From positions 75,262,680 to 75,326,679 of the forward strand of contig OX578152.1 of NCBI GenBank assembly GCA_951213105.1: a stretch of 64,000 nt of DNA, written 5' to 3'. Under the pieces are notes generated by a model that saw only the letters and a program-made list of their open reading frames with translations, was not told where the DNA came from and ran no database searches. Position numbers and translations under genes: made by a program. Of this stretch, positions 20,001-30,310 are shown piece by piece (within the stretch, counting starts at the first letter, position 1; each line of letters starts with the position of its first letter). This DNA comes from Amaurobius ferox. Its lineage: Eukaryota; Arthropoda; Arachnida; Araneae; Amaurobiidae.

Positions 20001-23000
20001 TTTCCCGCATTTTACGTTTTTTTTCACCCAGTCCCTTGAGAAACGTAAAATCGGGGTTTCACTGTATATCTAGAGGACACTTGAAATTAAATTATTAGTA
20101 TTTGTCAAAAAATCAAATATTTTCCTGATTACTTTGCAAAAAGTTTCAGAAAATCCAAATTTTTATCATTGATGTTAAAAATTATTTCGTTAAAGTTATA
20201 AGAATTAACTAATTTAGTTGACTCACAATCCACCTAAAAATATTACTAATATTTTTTAAATGGATCTATAAAGTCAAATTTTTAAATAACTCCTTAAATT
20301 ATAGAATGAAGTAGTGGTGAATTGGGATAAAATAATTTGAAAAAACAAAAATGGAGTTACACAAAAACCATCCGATTCACCTGATTATTTAGAGTAGCTA
20401 TTTGGATAGCCGTGAAAAATTTATAGATAAAACTTCTATGCTTTAATTTGATTAATATATATTGAAAAAGGTAAGAGACAGAACAAGAACAATTTAGAGA
20501 ACTAAAGAACTAATAATAAAAGTAAAATTTAAAATAAAACTAAATTTATAGTAAAAAGGAATTCTAAGGGCAGAAAGAAAAGATACAGTATGCAGAAATC
20601 AAGGTTGCCAACCCAATATAGTTTAAAGAAGCAAAATTTATTGATCAAATGAACAGAAAATCCCCAGCAAAGATACGTCTGCATCTTCTTTTATTAACAA
20701 AGAAAATACTTTATACATTTATTTAAAATAATATATAGTAAAAGCTATTTGGTTTTAGATTGTTTGGGTAGACACTGTCTACCTTGTCTCCCCTGACACT
20801 TTGTCACTAGAATAATGCAAGATGTTATTTGATCTAATGTATACCTTCTCTATATAAATGATTATGAACAAATTCAAGCTTCTTTTAAGAAATATTTTAT
20901 TTTGAATGCTTTCAAAATTTTTAAATTATCTAAATTTTGTGTAACTCAATGTACTTTTACTGGTCATTTAATAAATAAACGTAACTTACACCAATCTGGT
21001 GAAAATGAAAAGGTATATTGATTTTTAAATGTATACTGATCAAAAATAATGTTTAGCAAATGGTTGGGGACAGAGAATACTTAAAATAAATTAGTAATTA
21101 GTATGTGGATTGATAAATGTCATTTATCTTTATTTTATTCTACTATGCTAATTTTTATCAATTATTAAACTTATATTGTGAAATTTTCTTTTACAGGAGT
21201 TGAACAAACCATTCAACGCTTTTTAGATGTAGCTAAACAAATGGAATGTTTCTTTTTGCAAAAGCGTCTACTTCTATCTGTACAAAAACCAGAACACATC
21301 ATTTTAGAAGTAAGCTACTTTGAATTTGCTTGTCGAAATTTTTATTAAATAAAACATAAAAGCATTTATTCATATATTTAATCTGAGAACCTAACAAACT
21401 TTTCATTTAAAAAAAGATCAAATAACTGGTGATTGAAATCCTAAATATCAATTTGCATTTTGGCTATTCTGTAAAATAAAACAATTTTAAGAAGAAAATA
21501 TAGAGGTAAAATACCTCATGTAATTTTTGTGTTTAGCCTGCAAGATTCTTTATACATTGTTTATTAACGAGGCTATATACATTTGATATTTATAGCCTTT
21601 CTACAATATTTCAGGTTATGTGTTGATAATATCTTGACTAGGTTTAGGATAAACCTAGTCAAGTAAATGGCCTTAGTCCTTTTAAAGATTAGTATGCTCT
21701 TTTTTCAAAAGTCGTATTACTTTTTTCTCCTCATCTGTAGTATCAATTTTGTTAGTTCTCTTAATTTTACACAAACAGTAAACTTTCCAATTTTTTTCAT
21801 TGATGTTTAGTGTTAAACAAAAAAATGCTGTTAGTGGTTTAAATTAAAATATGCAATCTAATGAATTACAGTGTTCATAATTTATTAGATTTACTGATAA
21901 ATTGACTCAGCTGTTTAATTAATCATAAACAGAATTAATGTTGTGCAAAAAAAAAAATAAATAAATAAATTATGAAAATTAAAATGTTTGAAATAAATCA
22001 AATTATTATTATTTTTTTAATGTTAGATATTAATAAGTATTGAATATTAATATCAAAAATTTGTCATAAAATATTTTTTTTTAAATCAAAATATAGTAAA
22101 ACGGCTGTTTTCATCTGGCTGATTGGGGCTATCAATAGCATTTGAAATTGGCTAATTTTGCCATCACATATTTGCAGCATTTCTGAAAACATTAAAAGCC
22201 AGAATATGAAATGTGTGATGATTTTTAGTGATGCTTTTGGCACAACTGTGCCAATACATCCATTGTTGCGGAAATGACCCTTTCCTTTAAAAATAGTTTT
22301 CTGTTTGAATTTTTGAATATTTCACTATTTGTAAAAAATTTTGTACAATTGCAAACTTTATAAAAATAAACATTTATTCATAAATATCAAAAGGAAAACT
22401 CTTATGAAGGAAAAAAATCATTAAAATACATACATATAAAATAATACATTTAGCACATTTTAGTTTTAAATCAATAACATTTTATACATTAGTTGTCCAA
22501 TTTCTCAGAAGTCATCAACGGGAGTCTGGTACACATCACATTTCATCTCACAGGGGCACATTACACACAGTTATCTAGTACCACTGATTATTGGAAATTG
22601 ATGCCATATGGTGGTTTTAAAATGGAAACTCGTTAAATCCAGAGAATAGTTCACCGCACGTATTTTTCTAAACACAAAATCGGGCCTAGTTGGCGCATTC
22701 TCCCGTGTTTTGAAATTGGCCCCCACCCATCCTCAGTGACGTACGTCATTTTCAATCTTTAGCTCCTCCTTGGTAGAAGCCTATTTCTAAAGACGGGCTA
22801 CTGTGTTTATTCTAAACAAGATTTTTTTAATGTAAATGATAGTGTAATTTAATTTAAATAACAGTGAATATTACGTATAAAAACCTTACGAAATCAGATT
22901 TTTGTGTATTTTAAGAAAATTGAATAACTTTGTAAAACTGCAGAATAAAAAAAATGAATATTACTCATATAAATGTTCTAAAATCAGATTTTTGTGTAAT

Positions 23001-26000
23001 TTAAAATTTTTATGCTACAATTTTATCTGTGCATATCGCACTTAGCGAAATCACTTTCTCCATGCAACCGAGGAGCCATAGGGGCAGGGGTTCGACCTAA
23101 AGGTCAAAATTTGTGGAACGAATGTACCAGTGGTCCGTGTAGGGGCAGAGGTTCGACCTAAAGGTAAAAATTTGTGGAACGGATGTACCAGCGGTCCGTA
23201 TGTACCAGTGGTCCGTGTAGGGGCAGGGGTTCGACCTAAAGGTCATTCTACACCAGGACGGGGCCCCCAGTGATCTCCGGTTTATTAGGAATGGTTGCCT
23301 GCGGCACCCAGACACAGAATATGCTACAATTTTATCTGTGCTTTTCGCATGTAGCAAGATCACTTTCTCCATGCAACCAGTGGTCCATGTAGGGGCAGGG
23401 GTTTGACCTAAAGGTCGAAATCTGTGGAATAAATGCATTAGTGGTCTGCATGTACCAGTGATCCGTGTAAGGCAGGGGATCAACCTAAAGGTCGAATTCT
23501 GTGGAACGAATGTACCAGTGATCCGTGTAGGGGCAGGGTTTTGACCTAAAGGTCATTCATTTTAAAAATAAAAAAGAACAATACTTAGAAAGAAGATTAT
23601 ACTCTAAAAAAAATTCAAAAAATTGATGCTTATAAAAAGTTTCTACTCTAACTGAAAAGATTAAGAACTTTTAAAGGAGGGAGCAATTTTCTAAACACTG
23701 AAAATATGAACTAAGTTTCAAAACACGGGATAAATTAAACAAAAAACACTAACCTTCAGGACTCATCTTCCGACTCAGAGTCGGAACAATGCTGAAATCT
23801 CTTGTCCACCTTCTGTTTTAGCAAATCATCATCATTTGTATGGGGAGGGAAGATGGAAATGATTCCTTTTATAAATTCATTCCATGCTTCCTCCCCAACT
23901 TCATGTCCAAGTCTTCTTTTATACATATACGCATACAAATATGAATCAAATTGATCTTTAACTTTGCGGGATTTGCTTTTTTTTTTTATTGCCGACCACG
24001 TTCCCTCAATCGAATTGGTATGTGCGCCTGTCTCGGGATCCTTAAATTCATAACTGTGTATTCATAAACCTTTATGTTTAAGGCAATCATATGCCTTCCA
24101 ACAGTCCGAAATTATTAAGGTCCCCTTCTCGATATACTTTTCAATCACTTCCAGCAAACATTCACTCGATCTATTAGGCACCTTAACAAAAAAACATTTA
24201 TTCATCCCTCTTTCAATTCCTCCAAACACCCACTGTCCAACCACAGGCTTTCCTCTTCCATACTTATTCTTACCAAACTTACTTTCATCTATTTCAACAA
24301 TGACACCATTACCACCAATCTTAATCCTTTCATTCAAAAAAACACTCGCACAAATGTCCCGGCAAAACTGTTTCCAATCAGTTACAGTTTTGTCGGAAAC
24401 ATTTAACTGATTCATAATAAACTTGCACTCACAACCATTAAACCACATTAACGTCATAATTAAAATATCAATCAAACTCAACTTGCTCTTCTCAAACCAT
24501 GTACCCCTCCTTATGCTGCTACTGACATCATGCTGATTCACTTCAGACCTCTTTCGGCACCTCCATTCAAATCCATCAATCCTTCGATCCATCTCACACA
24601 ACTTCATTTCATCTCCACTCTTAGGACAAACATACTTATCACTCATAATCCCTTTCATAACACACCAATTAATCACTTCTTTCAAACCTTTATTCTCCAA
24701 ATTATAGTAAAATTTTATTCTAGATTCATTCATACCAACATCCATTCTACCACGTTTTACAAAACTACATTCACCTTCCATTTGCTCGCGCTTACAAGAA
24801 GACATAAGGGAAATATGATCGATAACAAAAGCAAATCCGCAAAACTAAAACTAAAGTTAATAATTATTAAATTAAAAATTATTTGCAAAATAAAATGAAA
24901 GTACATAGAGCAATAAGCAAATCCGCAAAACTAAAACTAAAGTTAATAATTATTAAAAAGTTTTTTGCAAAATAAATCAAAATATTGAAAGTACATACAA
25001 CAATGGCAACAAATATTGATAGAAATGTTCTTTTACTTCAGAAAACTGTAGCAAAAACAGAAACGTGTTCTTATTGGTTGTTACACAATTACCGCCGAAA
25101 ACATCCCATACAAGAGGCTACCTGATTACAACATAAAGCGCTCGCAAGCTGCGTGGCGTAGTCTCCGATTTAACCAAGGTGACCTGTTCTCCTGATTAGC
25201 CGGAAACTCAAATATCTTACCGAAGTGTATTGTTTCATGAATAAGCTGAGGTAATTTTATACCGAATTTCATTGCTATCCGTCAGTTTCATTCTTCACTA
25301 TGCGTAACACACATACAAATATCTTTTATTATAGATTTATTTTATCATTTTAACAAAATATTCGCCAAGGTGGCATCATTTAAAAAATACCATATGTACC
25401 AATGAATAAAAAATTTATATGAAATTTTACTCTATCATTGTACGTTAAAAGTATTGAATTTAATATGAAAAGCAGTTTTAGAACGTTTTTAATCTTATCT
25501 CCAAACCTGAAGAAAGAGAAAACAGAATAGCCTTTGGCTTAGCTATATAAGGGAATTTTAACAAACTTATTTTTTAAATATTTAAAATATTTCTATATCC
25601 ACCCTCCACTCAAAAAATTTCTTTTTTACAAATTCTTAAAGTTTACATACTTTTTAATATCCTCAAAATATTTAGATATATTCAATTTCATATTATTTTT
25701 CTATTATGCTTGACATTTTCTTTCTTTTTTAATTATTTTAGTACTTTTTTTTCATATAATTTTTTCTAATTTCAGTATTTTTTATCAGCATGTAGAAATG
25801 ACAAATTTTGTTGTTTTCTGACATTTTTAGCATTGTGTCAGAAAACTTTTTCTAATAATGAGACTCATATTTTGTAAATCCTTTGTACAGTCAAACCTCG
25901 TTAACATGAACCTCCAAAGGGAAAAAATAATTATTCATGTTAAATTAGTTAATTTAGAATTTGTTGGGGAATTAAAAGCTTTGTAAAAGTAATTTGTGTT

Positions 26001-27488
26001 AACTTAGTTCATGTTAATGAGGTTTGACTGTATTAGTAATTTTATTCCCGTTTTCAAAGTTTAGACAATCTTCAACTGATCCATGACTTTCAATTCAGCT
26101 CTTGGAATTTCAGCATGTTTATCTCTCTCTTTCATTTGGAGTATCTACTGCAGATCTGCAATTCCTTTCTCACCTCTTGTGTTTGAATTATTTTCTAGGA
26201 ATTTACTCATTTATTGCAGCTTTTTACATATTCATTCTTCTTAAAGTTCATAATTTTATTGTTTTTCTAGTACACTCAGAAACTTTTAGAAACCCATAAA
26301 TTTAATACTACTTTTTGCATTTGGATAATATTTTACTGTCTTATGATTTCATCCCATTTATTCGTTTTTGTTATGTTTTAATGGTTGTTACCTGTTTCAA
26401 GTTTCACATTTTATTTATATTGTGTTAAAATTAACATTTGAGATTGCTTCTTTTATGAAACTAAATTGTTTTAATAAATTAAGTAAGAGAGACACAAAAC
26501 TAGCATCTTCCACTGATACTATGAAACTACTTCAATCTTCATTTGATTACTGAAAATCTGTAATATCACTATTATTAATGTTTAAAAGCAATGCTGGGCA
26601 TTTATTTTGTTGATCTATATTTTTATAATCTTATCAGTGTTAACTAAAAGCACAATCATTGATGTTCAATTAACTACAGTAAACGCAAAAGTTACATTGT
26701 CTAATTACACATATGATATAAATAATTACTAAAACAGGAGGGTCAAAAGTTTTTTAGTTTTCTTGTATTTTGCGAAACTGACTAGAATATTTCAAACAAA
26801 AAAAATTCTAGTTTTGACGGTAGTACAAAATAATTTATATTTAATAGATTAATGTCAAAAATTTCAAGTACTCTGTTTTTCAGTGACAGCTGAGATCATA
26901 AAATTACTTCCTAAATTCTGGTTTTGTAGTTGTCACTTGGCTACCATGAGGCTATAGCTATATGCCTATGGTATTCTCTGACACTGATGAAAATTGTAAT
27001 ATTTTAAAATATGAAATCTTAAAAAATAATTTAGTTTTTCTCATCTGTTTTATAATTAGAATATCAGTGAATTGAAAAATGAACTTGTACGAAAAGAACA
27101 ACTCCTTAACAAATACAATGAAAAAATACAGACTTGGCAGAATCTCTTACAAGATGTGCCTGGTACTCCTCGTCCACCTCCCACTGCTGTTCTACCCCAG
27201 CCCCCTCAAAATATGCCTCCCATGCAAGGACCACCACCTCAAATGCCTCCACAAGTGGTGCAACAAGCTGGTGCACCAGCCCATCCTCATCACATGATGC
27301 AACCTCATATGGGAGCACCTATGACATCATCTCCTGCACCGATGCCAGGTGGTATGGTCATGCAAACTCCTCAAATGCATCCCCAGCAACATATGGCTGC
27401 GGCACAACAACCTGGTGGATTACAAGGTCATTTGGCATTCCTTGAAAGAACTATGTCAAGTATCGGGATGCCCGATCCTAACAGATAG
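14036..27488 (+). CDS. MED28: Mediator of RNA polymerase II transcription subunit 28
   Basis: Four coding exons, 14036-14089, 14171-14237, 21197-21309 and 27060-27488, join in frame (phases 0, 1, 0) into a 220-aa protein. All introns have GT/AG ends. Diagnostic MED28 features are a short N-terminus with [11 protein letters not shown], then [35 protein letters not shown], then a coiled-coil-like [25 protein letters not shown]. The C-terminus is Pro/Met/Gln-rich, as in other arthropod MED28, and ends with [14 protein letters not shown], which parallels the SLAYLEQAS end of vertebrate MED28. The product is a nuclear head-module Mediator subunit bridging activators and polymerase II. Introns 2 and 3 are 6.9 and 5.7 kb and full of transposons. 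A second version of the last exon lies at 33396-33821. Confidence 0.93.
14171..14237 (+). CDS. MED28: MED28 exon 2
   Basis: The TTGCACAG acceptor leads to [22 protein letters not shown] plus one base, then a GTTTGT donor. This matches the SLVSQDYVNGTDQEEIRT segment of vertebrate MED28. Confidence 0.9.
14238..17037. other. MED28 intron 2, first part
   Basis: This is AT-rich intronic DNA. Three degenerate tandem units of about 150 bp occur at about 15540-16025, keyed by TCTAGGCCAAGTAGGGTCTTCGG-like lines at 15659, 15823 and 15968. No coding signature is seen; the ORFs at 15082, 15835 and 16477 are short and unsupported. Confidence 0.6.
15540..16025. repeat. Degenerate tandem repeat, three units of about 150 bp
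   Basis: Each unit has a run of TTGCAAATCTCYGRA, then an A-rich stretch, then CTAGRYCAAGTRGGGTCTTYG and GTACAAACYARCA. Spacing is 164 and 145 bp. It is not recognised as a known family. Confidence 0.6.
17038..17724. mobile_element. piggyBac-like non-autonomous element
   Basis: TTAA is duplicated at 17034-17037 and 17725-17728. The ends CCCTTTCGCGACG and CGTCCCGAAAGAG are inverted copies (CYCTTTCGSGACG). TTAA duplication with CCYTTT termini is characteristic of piggyBac. The interior has no recognisable transposase, so it is a 687-bp deletion derivative. The GC-rich ends stand out against the intron. Confidence 0.75.
17790..20064 (+). mobile_element. Intact Tigger (pogo-like) DNA transposon
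   Basis: A TA target duplication occurs at 17788-17789 and 20065-20066. The terminal inverted repeats begin CAGTGAAACCCCGATTTTA at both ends. A subterminal motif, CCCGCATTTTAYG, is present in direct orientation at 17831, 17926 and 20004 and may be a transposase binding site. It contains one complete transposase ORF. Length is 2275 bp, and it is inserted in MED28 intron 2 in gene orientation. Confidence 0.93.
18335..19858 (+). CDS. Tigger/pogo-family transposase
   Basis: The ORF is an uninterrupted 507 codons. The N-terminus is a psq/CENP-B-type helix-turn-helix ([20 protein letters not shown]...[11 protein letters not shown], residues 3-50), followed by a second CENP-B-type DNA-binding domain (about 65-135, [15 protein letters not shown]). 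A DDE domain runs from about 165 to 360: NADETGLF (D near 174), [11 protein letters not shown] (D near 278) and [15 protein letters not shown] (D near 308), which fits the DDD triad of pogo elements. The C-terminus is acidic and ends [12 protein letters not shown], resembling a PCNA-interaction box. The protein would cut and paste the element at TA sites. All parts appear intact, so the element may be autonomous. Confidence 0.93.
   Translation: MTSKKRKNFSVAEKAEIVKQFDEFYGTKLAFAQSQGIPVTTLQSILQKKECIKKNIEKVGEKNSKKRKTLKKSPYDELEGILVKWLKEAHATNVPINGTIIREKALEIADGLGGLKDFTASNGWIDRMKKRHNLVYRSLSGESSSVDEATIEEWKKNLPNLTKGYKPKDVLNADETGLFFNLLPDKSYVAKGDSCHGGKMSKLRLTVLLCCNSDGSEKLTPLVVGKSRKPRCFKNVRSFPTKYEANKKAWITQALFEDFLRKLNKQMKLQNRKIILFIDQCTAHPDLQLSNVRVVFFPANCTSKLQPCDLSIIRSFKVYYRKQLVRKAVAELENGNLNGACKLKLSVLEAMHFISASWRNVTQQCISHCFEESGIVASNEPGTDEESAAVDSEEDNETLIYDFSDYIPENLATCEAKRATALSVDDLMDFSSADEYEQEQPETQPIPSFSIALKSLQIVKDYFLSYKDQEKNLQSISILEDAAFTLNSMTKKQCTITDYFQPKRQDS
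20065..21196. other. MED28 intron 2, last part
   Basis: This is AT-rich intron sequence. No gene, RNA or clear repeat structure is recognised. Confidence 0.5.
21197..21309 (+). CDS. MED28: MED28 exon 3
   Basis: The TTTTACAG acceptor leads to [20 protein letters not shown], then [18 protein letters not shown], and a GTAAGC donor. This is the most conserved MED28 block. Confidence 0.93.
21310..23059. other. MED28 intron 3, first part
   Basis: This is AT-rich non-coding sequence. A GC-richer patch occurs at about 22500-22800. The motif TCCCGTGTTTTGAAA near 22703 is inverted at 23716-23729 (TTTCAAAACACGGGA), which may be an end of the Merlin-related element. Confidence 0.4.
23061..23555. repeat. 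Minisatellite with six core copies
   Basis: A core of about 40 bp (GTGGTCCGTGTAGGGGC, then AGGGGTTCGACCTAAAGGTC) recurs at about 23061, 23125, 23205, 23378, 23456 and 23513. Spacers such as AAATTTGTGGAACGAATGTACC separate the copies. A larger duplication includes CACTTTCTCCATGCAACC at 23050 and 23350. It is locally GC-rich. The spacers are not unique, so this is not a CRISPR array. Confidence 0.8.
23756..24805 (-). pseudogene. Merlin-type (IS1016/ISXO2-like) transposase, nonsense-interrupted
   Basis: The first 247 codons (24805-24062) carry a C4-like zinc segment ([14 protein letters not shown]...FEWRCRKR) and then the ISXO2-like catalytic core. [28 protein letters not shown] and [13 protein letters not shown] supply the two aspartates. 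After an in-frame TGA at 24062-24064 the same frame continues [28 protein letters not shown] (the expected glutamate region), then [11 protein letters not shown], to an acidic end at 23756. One stop therefore disables an otherwise well-kept Merlin transposase. Terminal inverted repeats were not resolved. It lies antisense in MED28 intron 3. Confidence 0.88.
24833..24960. repeat. 85-bp tandem duplication
   Basis: GCAAATCCGCAAAACTAAAAC and the following AAGTTAATAATTATTA occur at 24833 and again at 24918. It lies just upstream of the Merlin start codon. Confidence 0.7.
24961..27059. other. MED28 intron 3, last part
   Basis: This is AT-rich intron containing one small MITE (25888-26030). A GC-richer patch at 25080-25220 could belong to the 5' side of the Merlin element. 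The ORFs at 26102 and 26368 have no recognisable protein character. Confidence 0.5.
25888..26030. mobile_element. Small Tigger/mariner-type MITE
   Basis: This is a 143-bp palindromic element flanked by TA. The ends CAGTCAAACCTCGTTAACAT and ATGTTAATGAGGTTTGACTG are near-perfect inverted repeats of about 24 bp. Confidence 0.85.
27060..27488 (+). CDS. MED28: MED28 exon 4, terminal
   Basis: The ATTAG acceptor at 27055-27059 is followed by [16 protein letters not shown], the low-complexity P/Q/M/H tail and a TAG stop at 27486-27488. The exon has 142 codons before the stop. The composition is more GC-rich than the surrounding DNA, as expected for coding sequence. Confidence 0.93.
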   Translation, partial: NISELKNELVRKEQLLNKYNEKIQTWQNLLQDVPGTPRPPPTAVLPQPPQNMPPMQGPPPQMPPQVVQQAGAPAHPHHMMQPHMGAPMTSSPAPMPGGMVMQTPQMHPQQHMAAAQQPGGLQGHLAFLERTMSSIGMPDPNR

Positions 27489-29330
27489 AACTTCATAAAA
27501 ATGCAAGTCATTTTTATATATTTATGTTTTAAATTGTAATAGGTATGAAGACTAATATGGGTTAATTTGTAAATGTATAATCAAATGAGGGGTAGTATCT
27601 AGTTTTGGGTCAGAAAATCAGCAGGCTTAGAATTCAGTTCTAGAGCAGATTGAAATACTGGGTTTTCCTGTTTCTTAGAATCTGAAATAGATGTAGCCTA
27701 GTATTTTTTTTTTTTTTAATTCAAATTCCTAGGAAGACATCCATATTAACTATATAGCCATGCACAGTAAATTATCCTATTTTGATTAAGATTTAATTGT
27801 CTATATATAAGTTAATTTTACATTTGATCATTTCATATTTCCGCATAAAACAATTGGGCAGTCTTAGCTATACATTTCCATACAAGTATATTGTTAAGAA
27901 TATATTTTTGGATAACTTATCAAAAGGTGTGCCAATAAAATATTTTATATTAACTTATTGAATCATCAATTTCGAAATTAGTGCAGTTATTATCTCTAAA
28001 TATTACTAATGAAGATGCTGCTAAAGTTTAGAGTTGCAATCTGAAATCTGATACTGCATTATTGTATGTTTCATAAAAACTTAAAGCTAGATAGCAGTTA
28101 AAGTGTTTCCAAGATTTAGTGCATGCAAAAATAAAGAAGACAAAAATGCCTAAAAATAGCATTGCTGTCTCATTTGTAAATAAAATTTTAAACTGTCAGA
28201 TCTAGACACATTGCTTGTTATTTAAAAAGTGTACGAATTCTAAAAACTTTTCTTTTGTTATTGTTGCTAAGCCCCCCCCCCCCCCCCTTGATCTAGAAAA
28301 GGCTATGTCAAGTCCAAAAAATCACGCAGCCCATAAGGCATAAAGCAATGAGGCTACCTCTCCTAATCCTCTGCTAGAAGATTTAAAGAGGCTCCCATGC
28401 AGTTGAGAAGATGAGAGGGAGTAGCTAAGGAGGAAGAACATGTACAAGGAAGAAAATTTCTTGTCTCCTCGTTCAAACTTCATATCCTTAGTATGGCCGC
28501 TCCTTAACATTACCAAAGATGTCTGAATAGATCTAGGGCCATCATATTGGAGCCATAATCCAGGACTCTTAGCCGAGTACCAGTGATGATATGATGAAAT
28601 GTTATGACAATTCCTAGATCTAATAAATATTTAAAAGCATTTTAATACTATAATTGCTCAAAATTTTCTCTTGCCTAATAAAAGACAAGGATTTTAAGTA
28701 TAAGAATCTGCTCTTTCTAAAAATTAACTTCATATGCAAGCTACAAATATAAAGAATAAATTATTATATTCTTCTTTCCTTGTTTAGTCATATGTCAAAA
28801 GGAGACAGTTGAAATAAGTTATAAAAAATAATTCTTCAATATTATTTTATTCCCTTGACATTCCATTAAACACAGTTGGAAATATCTGAAGTTTAAATAC
28901 ATCCTTTTCCTAGGATAAAACAGACAACCAATCTGTTGAATGGTCAGTTCAATTGGCATCCATAATCAATAATGTATTAATGTGATGGTATCTTCAATCC
29001 AAAAAGACTGTGAATTTACTAAATTCGTTTCTCTAGCATTTTTTGTATTCAGATTAGAGGAATTAAATAACATCATCTGCCACATTATTTGACTGTTTAT
29101 TAAAACATTTTGTACAGAGTAAAAATAAATTATTTCCATTACTAAGTGGCATAATGTTATTTTCTTCAAATGAACATTAAAAAAAGTAGTATGCATAATA
29201 TTAATGCCTTCGAAAGGAACTGTTTTTATTAAGATCTTGATAATACTAGAAGCTCAAAATGTGGACATGATTCTTTGCAGTAATGCAAAAAATTGTCATA
29301 CAAAATTTGAAATATATCGATCAAAATATA
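27489..29330. other. MED28 3' UTR and downstream sequence
   Basis: Candidate polyadenylation signals AATAAA occur at about 27936 and 28131. A poly-C run lies at about 28271-28287. The 28315-28560 patch is less AT-rich but has no recognisable coding content; the 64-aa minus ORF there is unsupported. Confidence 0.45.
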
Positions 29331-29349
29331 CGAGGTAGGATACAAAAGT

Positions 29350-30310
29350 TTGGGGACTTGGCTTATAGTTCCTTATCTTGAATAGTTTAAAACACAGATC
29401 CGCTACCACCTTCAAAATAATCCCATTGGATGATGATATACTTCTGCCAGCTCTCCTGCGGCTTCTAGAAGCATTGTTGTAAGCCATCTTTTGAAACCAC
29501 ATGCAATGCCTCCTGCGGTGTTGCTTTTACCTCATTTGTTGACACAAAATGACATCCCTGTAGATTTTGGTTCATCAGTGAAAAGAGGTAAAAGTCATAG
29601 GGCTATGTCGAATAAATAAGCAGAATGTAGAAGCCCATTAGTACCATTTCTGGCAAGAAACTGTGATCATTAAATGGCTCATGTGCAGACATGTTGTCAT
29701 GGAGAAGGTATCAATGTCCACATCTCCAGCCATTTAAAGTGGATGCAGTCCTGCAAATAATGTAAAACATCCAGATAATACTCTTTATTCACTGTTCTGC
29801 CCTCGGGAATAACTTCTGATTGCACAATTCTGTGAGAATTAAAAAATACCTCCAGCATGACTTTTCCTGTACTACGATCCTGCCAGCATTTTGTTTATCA
29901 TGGTGAAGACTGTAATTTCTATGTTGTAAACGCTTTGGCTGAATACCAAACAAGTAGCACCAAGTTTCATTACCTGCAATATTCTTATCCAAAAAAGTTG
30001 GATCACTATTGGCTTTGTCAATGAACTTATTCGATATTTGCATCCATTCCTCCTTTTATTCAGAGGTCAAAAGACGAGGGACAATATACTGACACACACG
30101 ATGCATGTTAAGATCCTCTATCGAAGTGTGCTAGTAGCTGGTCTGATAAGTGAGTAGTGTTAGTGATGTCCTCAAGGATTTTGCAATGATCCTGACATAC
30201 GCACTGCACCACCAAATTCTCCTCAGTCCATGCAGTTGCAGGTCGATCAGAATCCTCATTATTTGCGATGGATTCTTGGCCCTCTTTAAAACTCCAATAC
30301 CACTCATTAG
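29350..30310 (-). pseudogene. mariner transposase remnant, central and C-terminal part
   Basis: Minus-strand reading gives WSFKEGQESIANNEDSDRPA (the WxxRFxxGR..DDxRxGRP region), FLDKNIAGNETWCYLFGIQPK (matching FLxRxITGDETWVY), YFLILTELCNQKLFPRAEQ and a C-terminal RRRAGRSISSSNGIILKVV. There are several frameshifts and stops, and the first catalytic aspartate is changed (GNETW for GDETW). It is not functional. Confidence 0.82.

Noticed and set aside
23061..23555. CRISPR-like array
   Set aside because: The repeats are degenerate, spacing is irregular and spacers are themselves repeated; the genome is eukaryotic. It is a minisatellite.
22690..23730. Inverted TCCCGTGTTTTGAAA pair as Merlin terminal repeats
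   Set aside because: Both copies lie on the same side of the transposase frame, so they cannot be its two ends; left unassigned.
27079..27445. Alternative-frame ORFs overlapping MED28 exon 4
   Set aside because: They are shadows of the Pro/Gln-rich coding sequence; the MED28 frame has clear family motifs and splice support.
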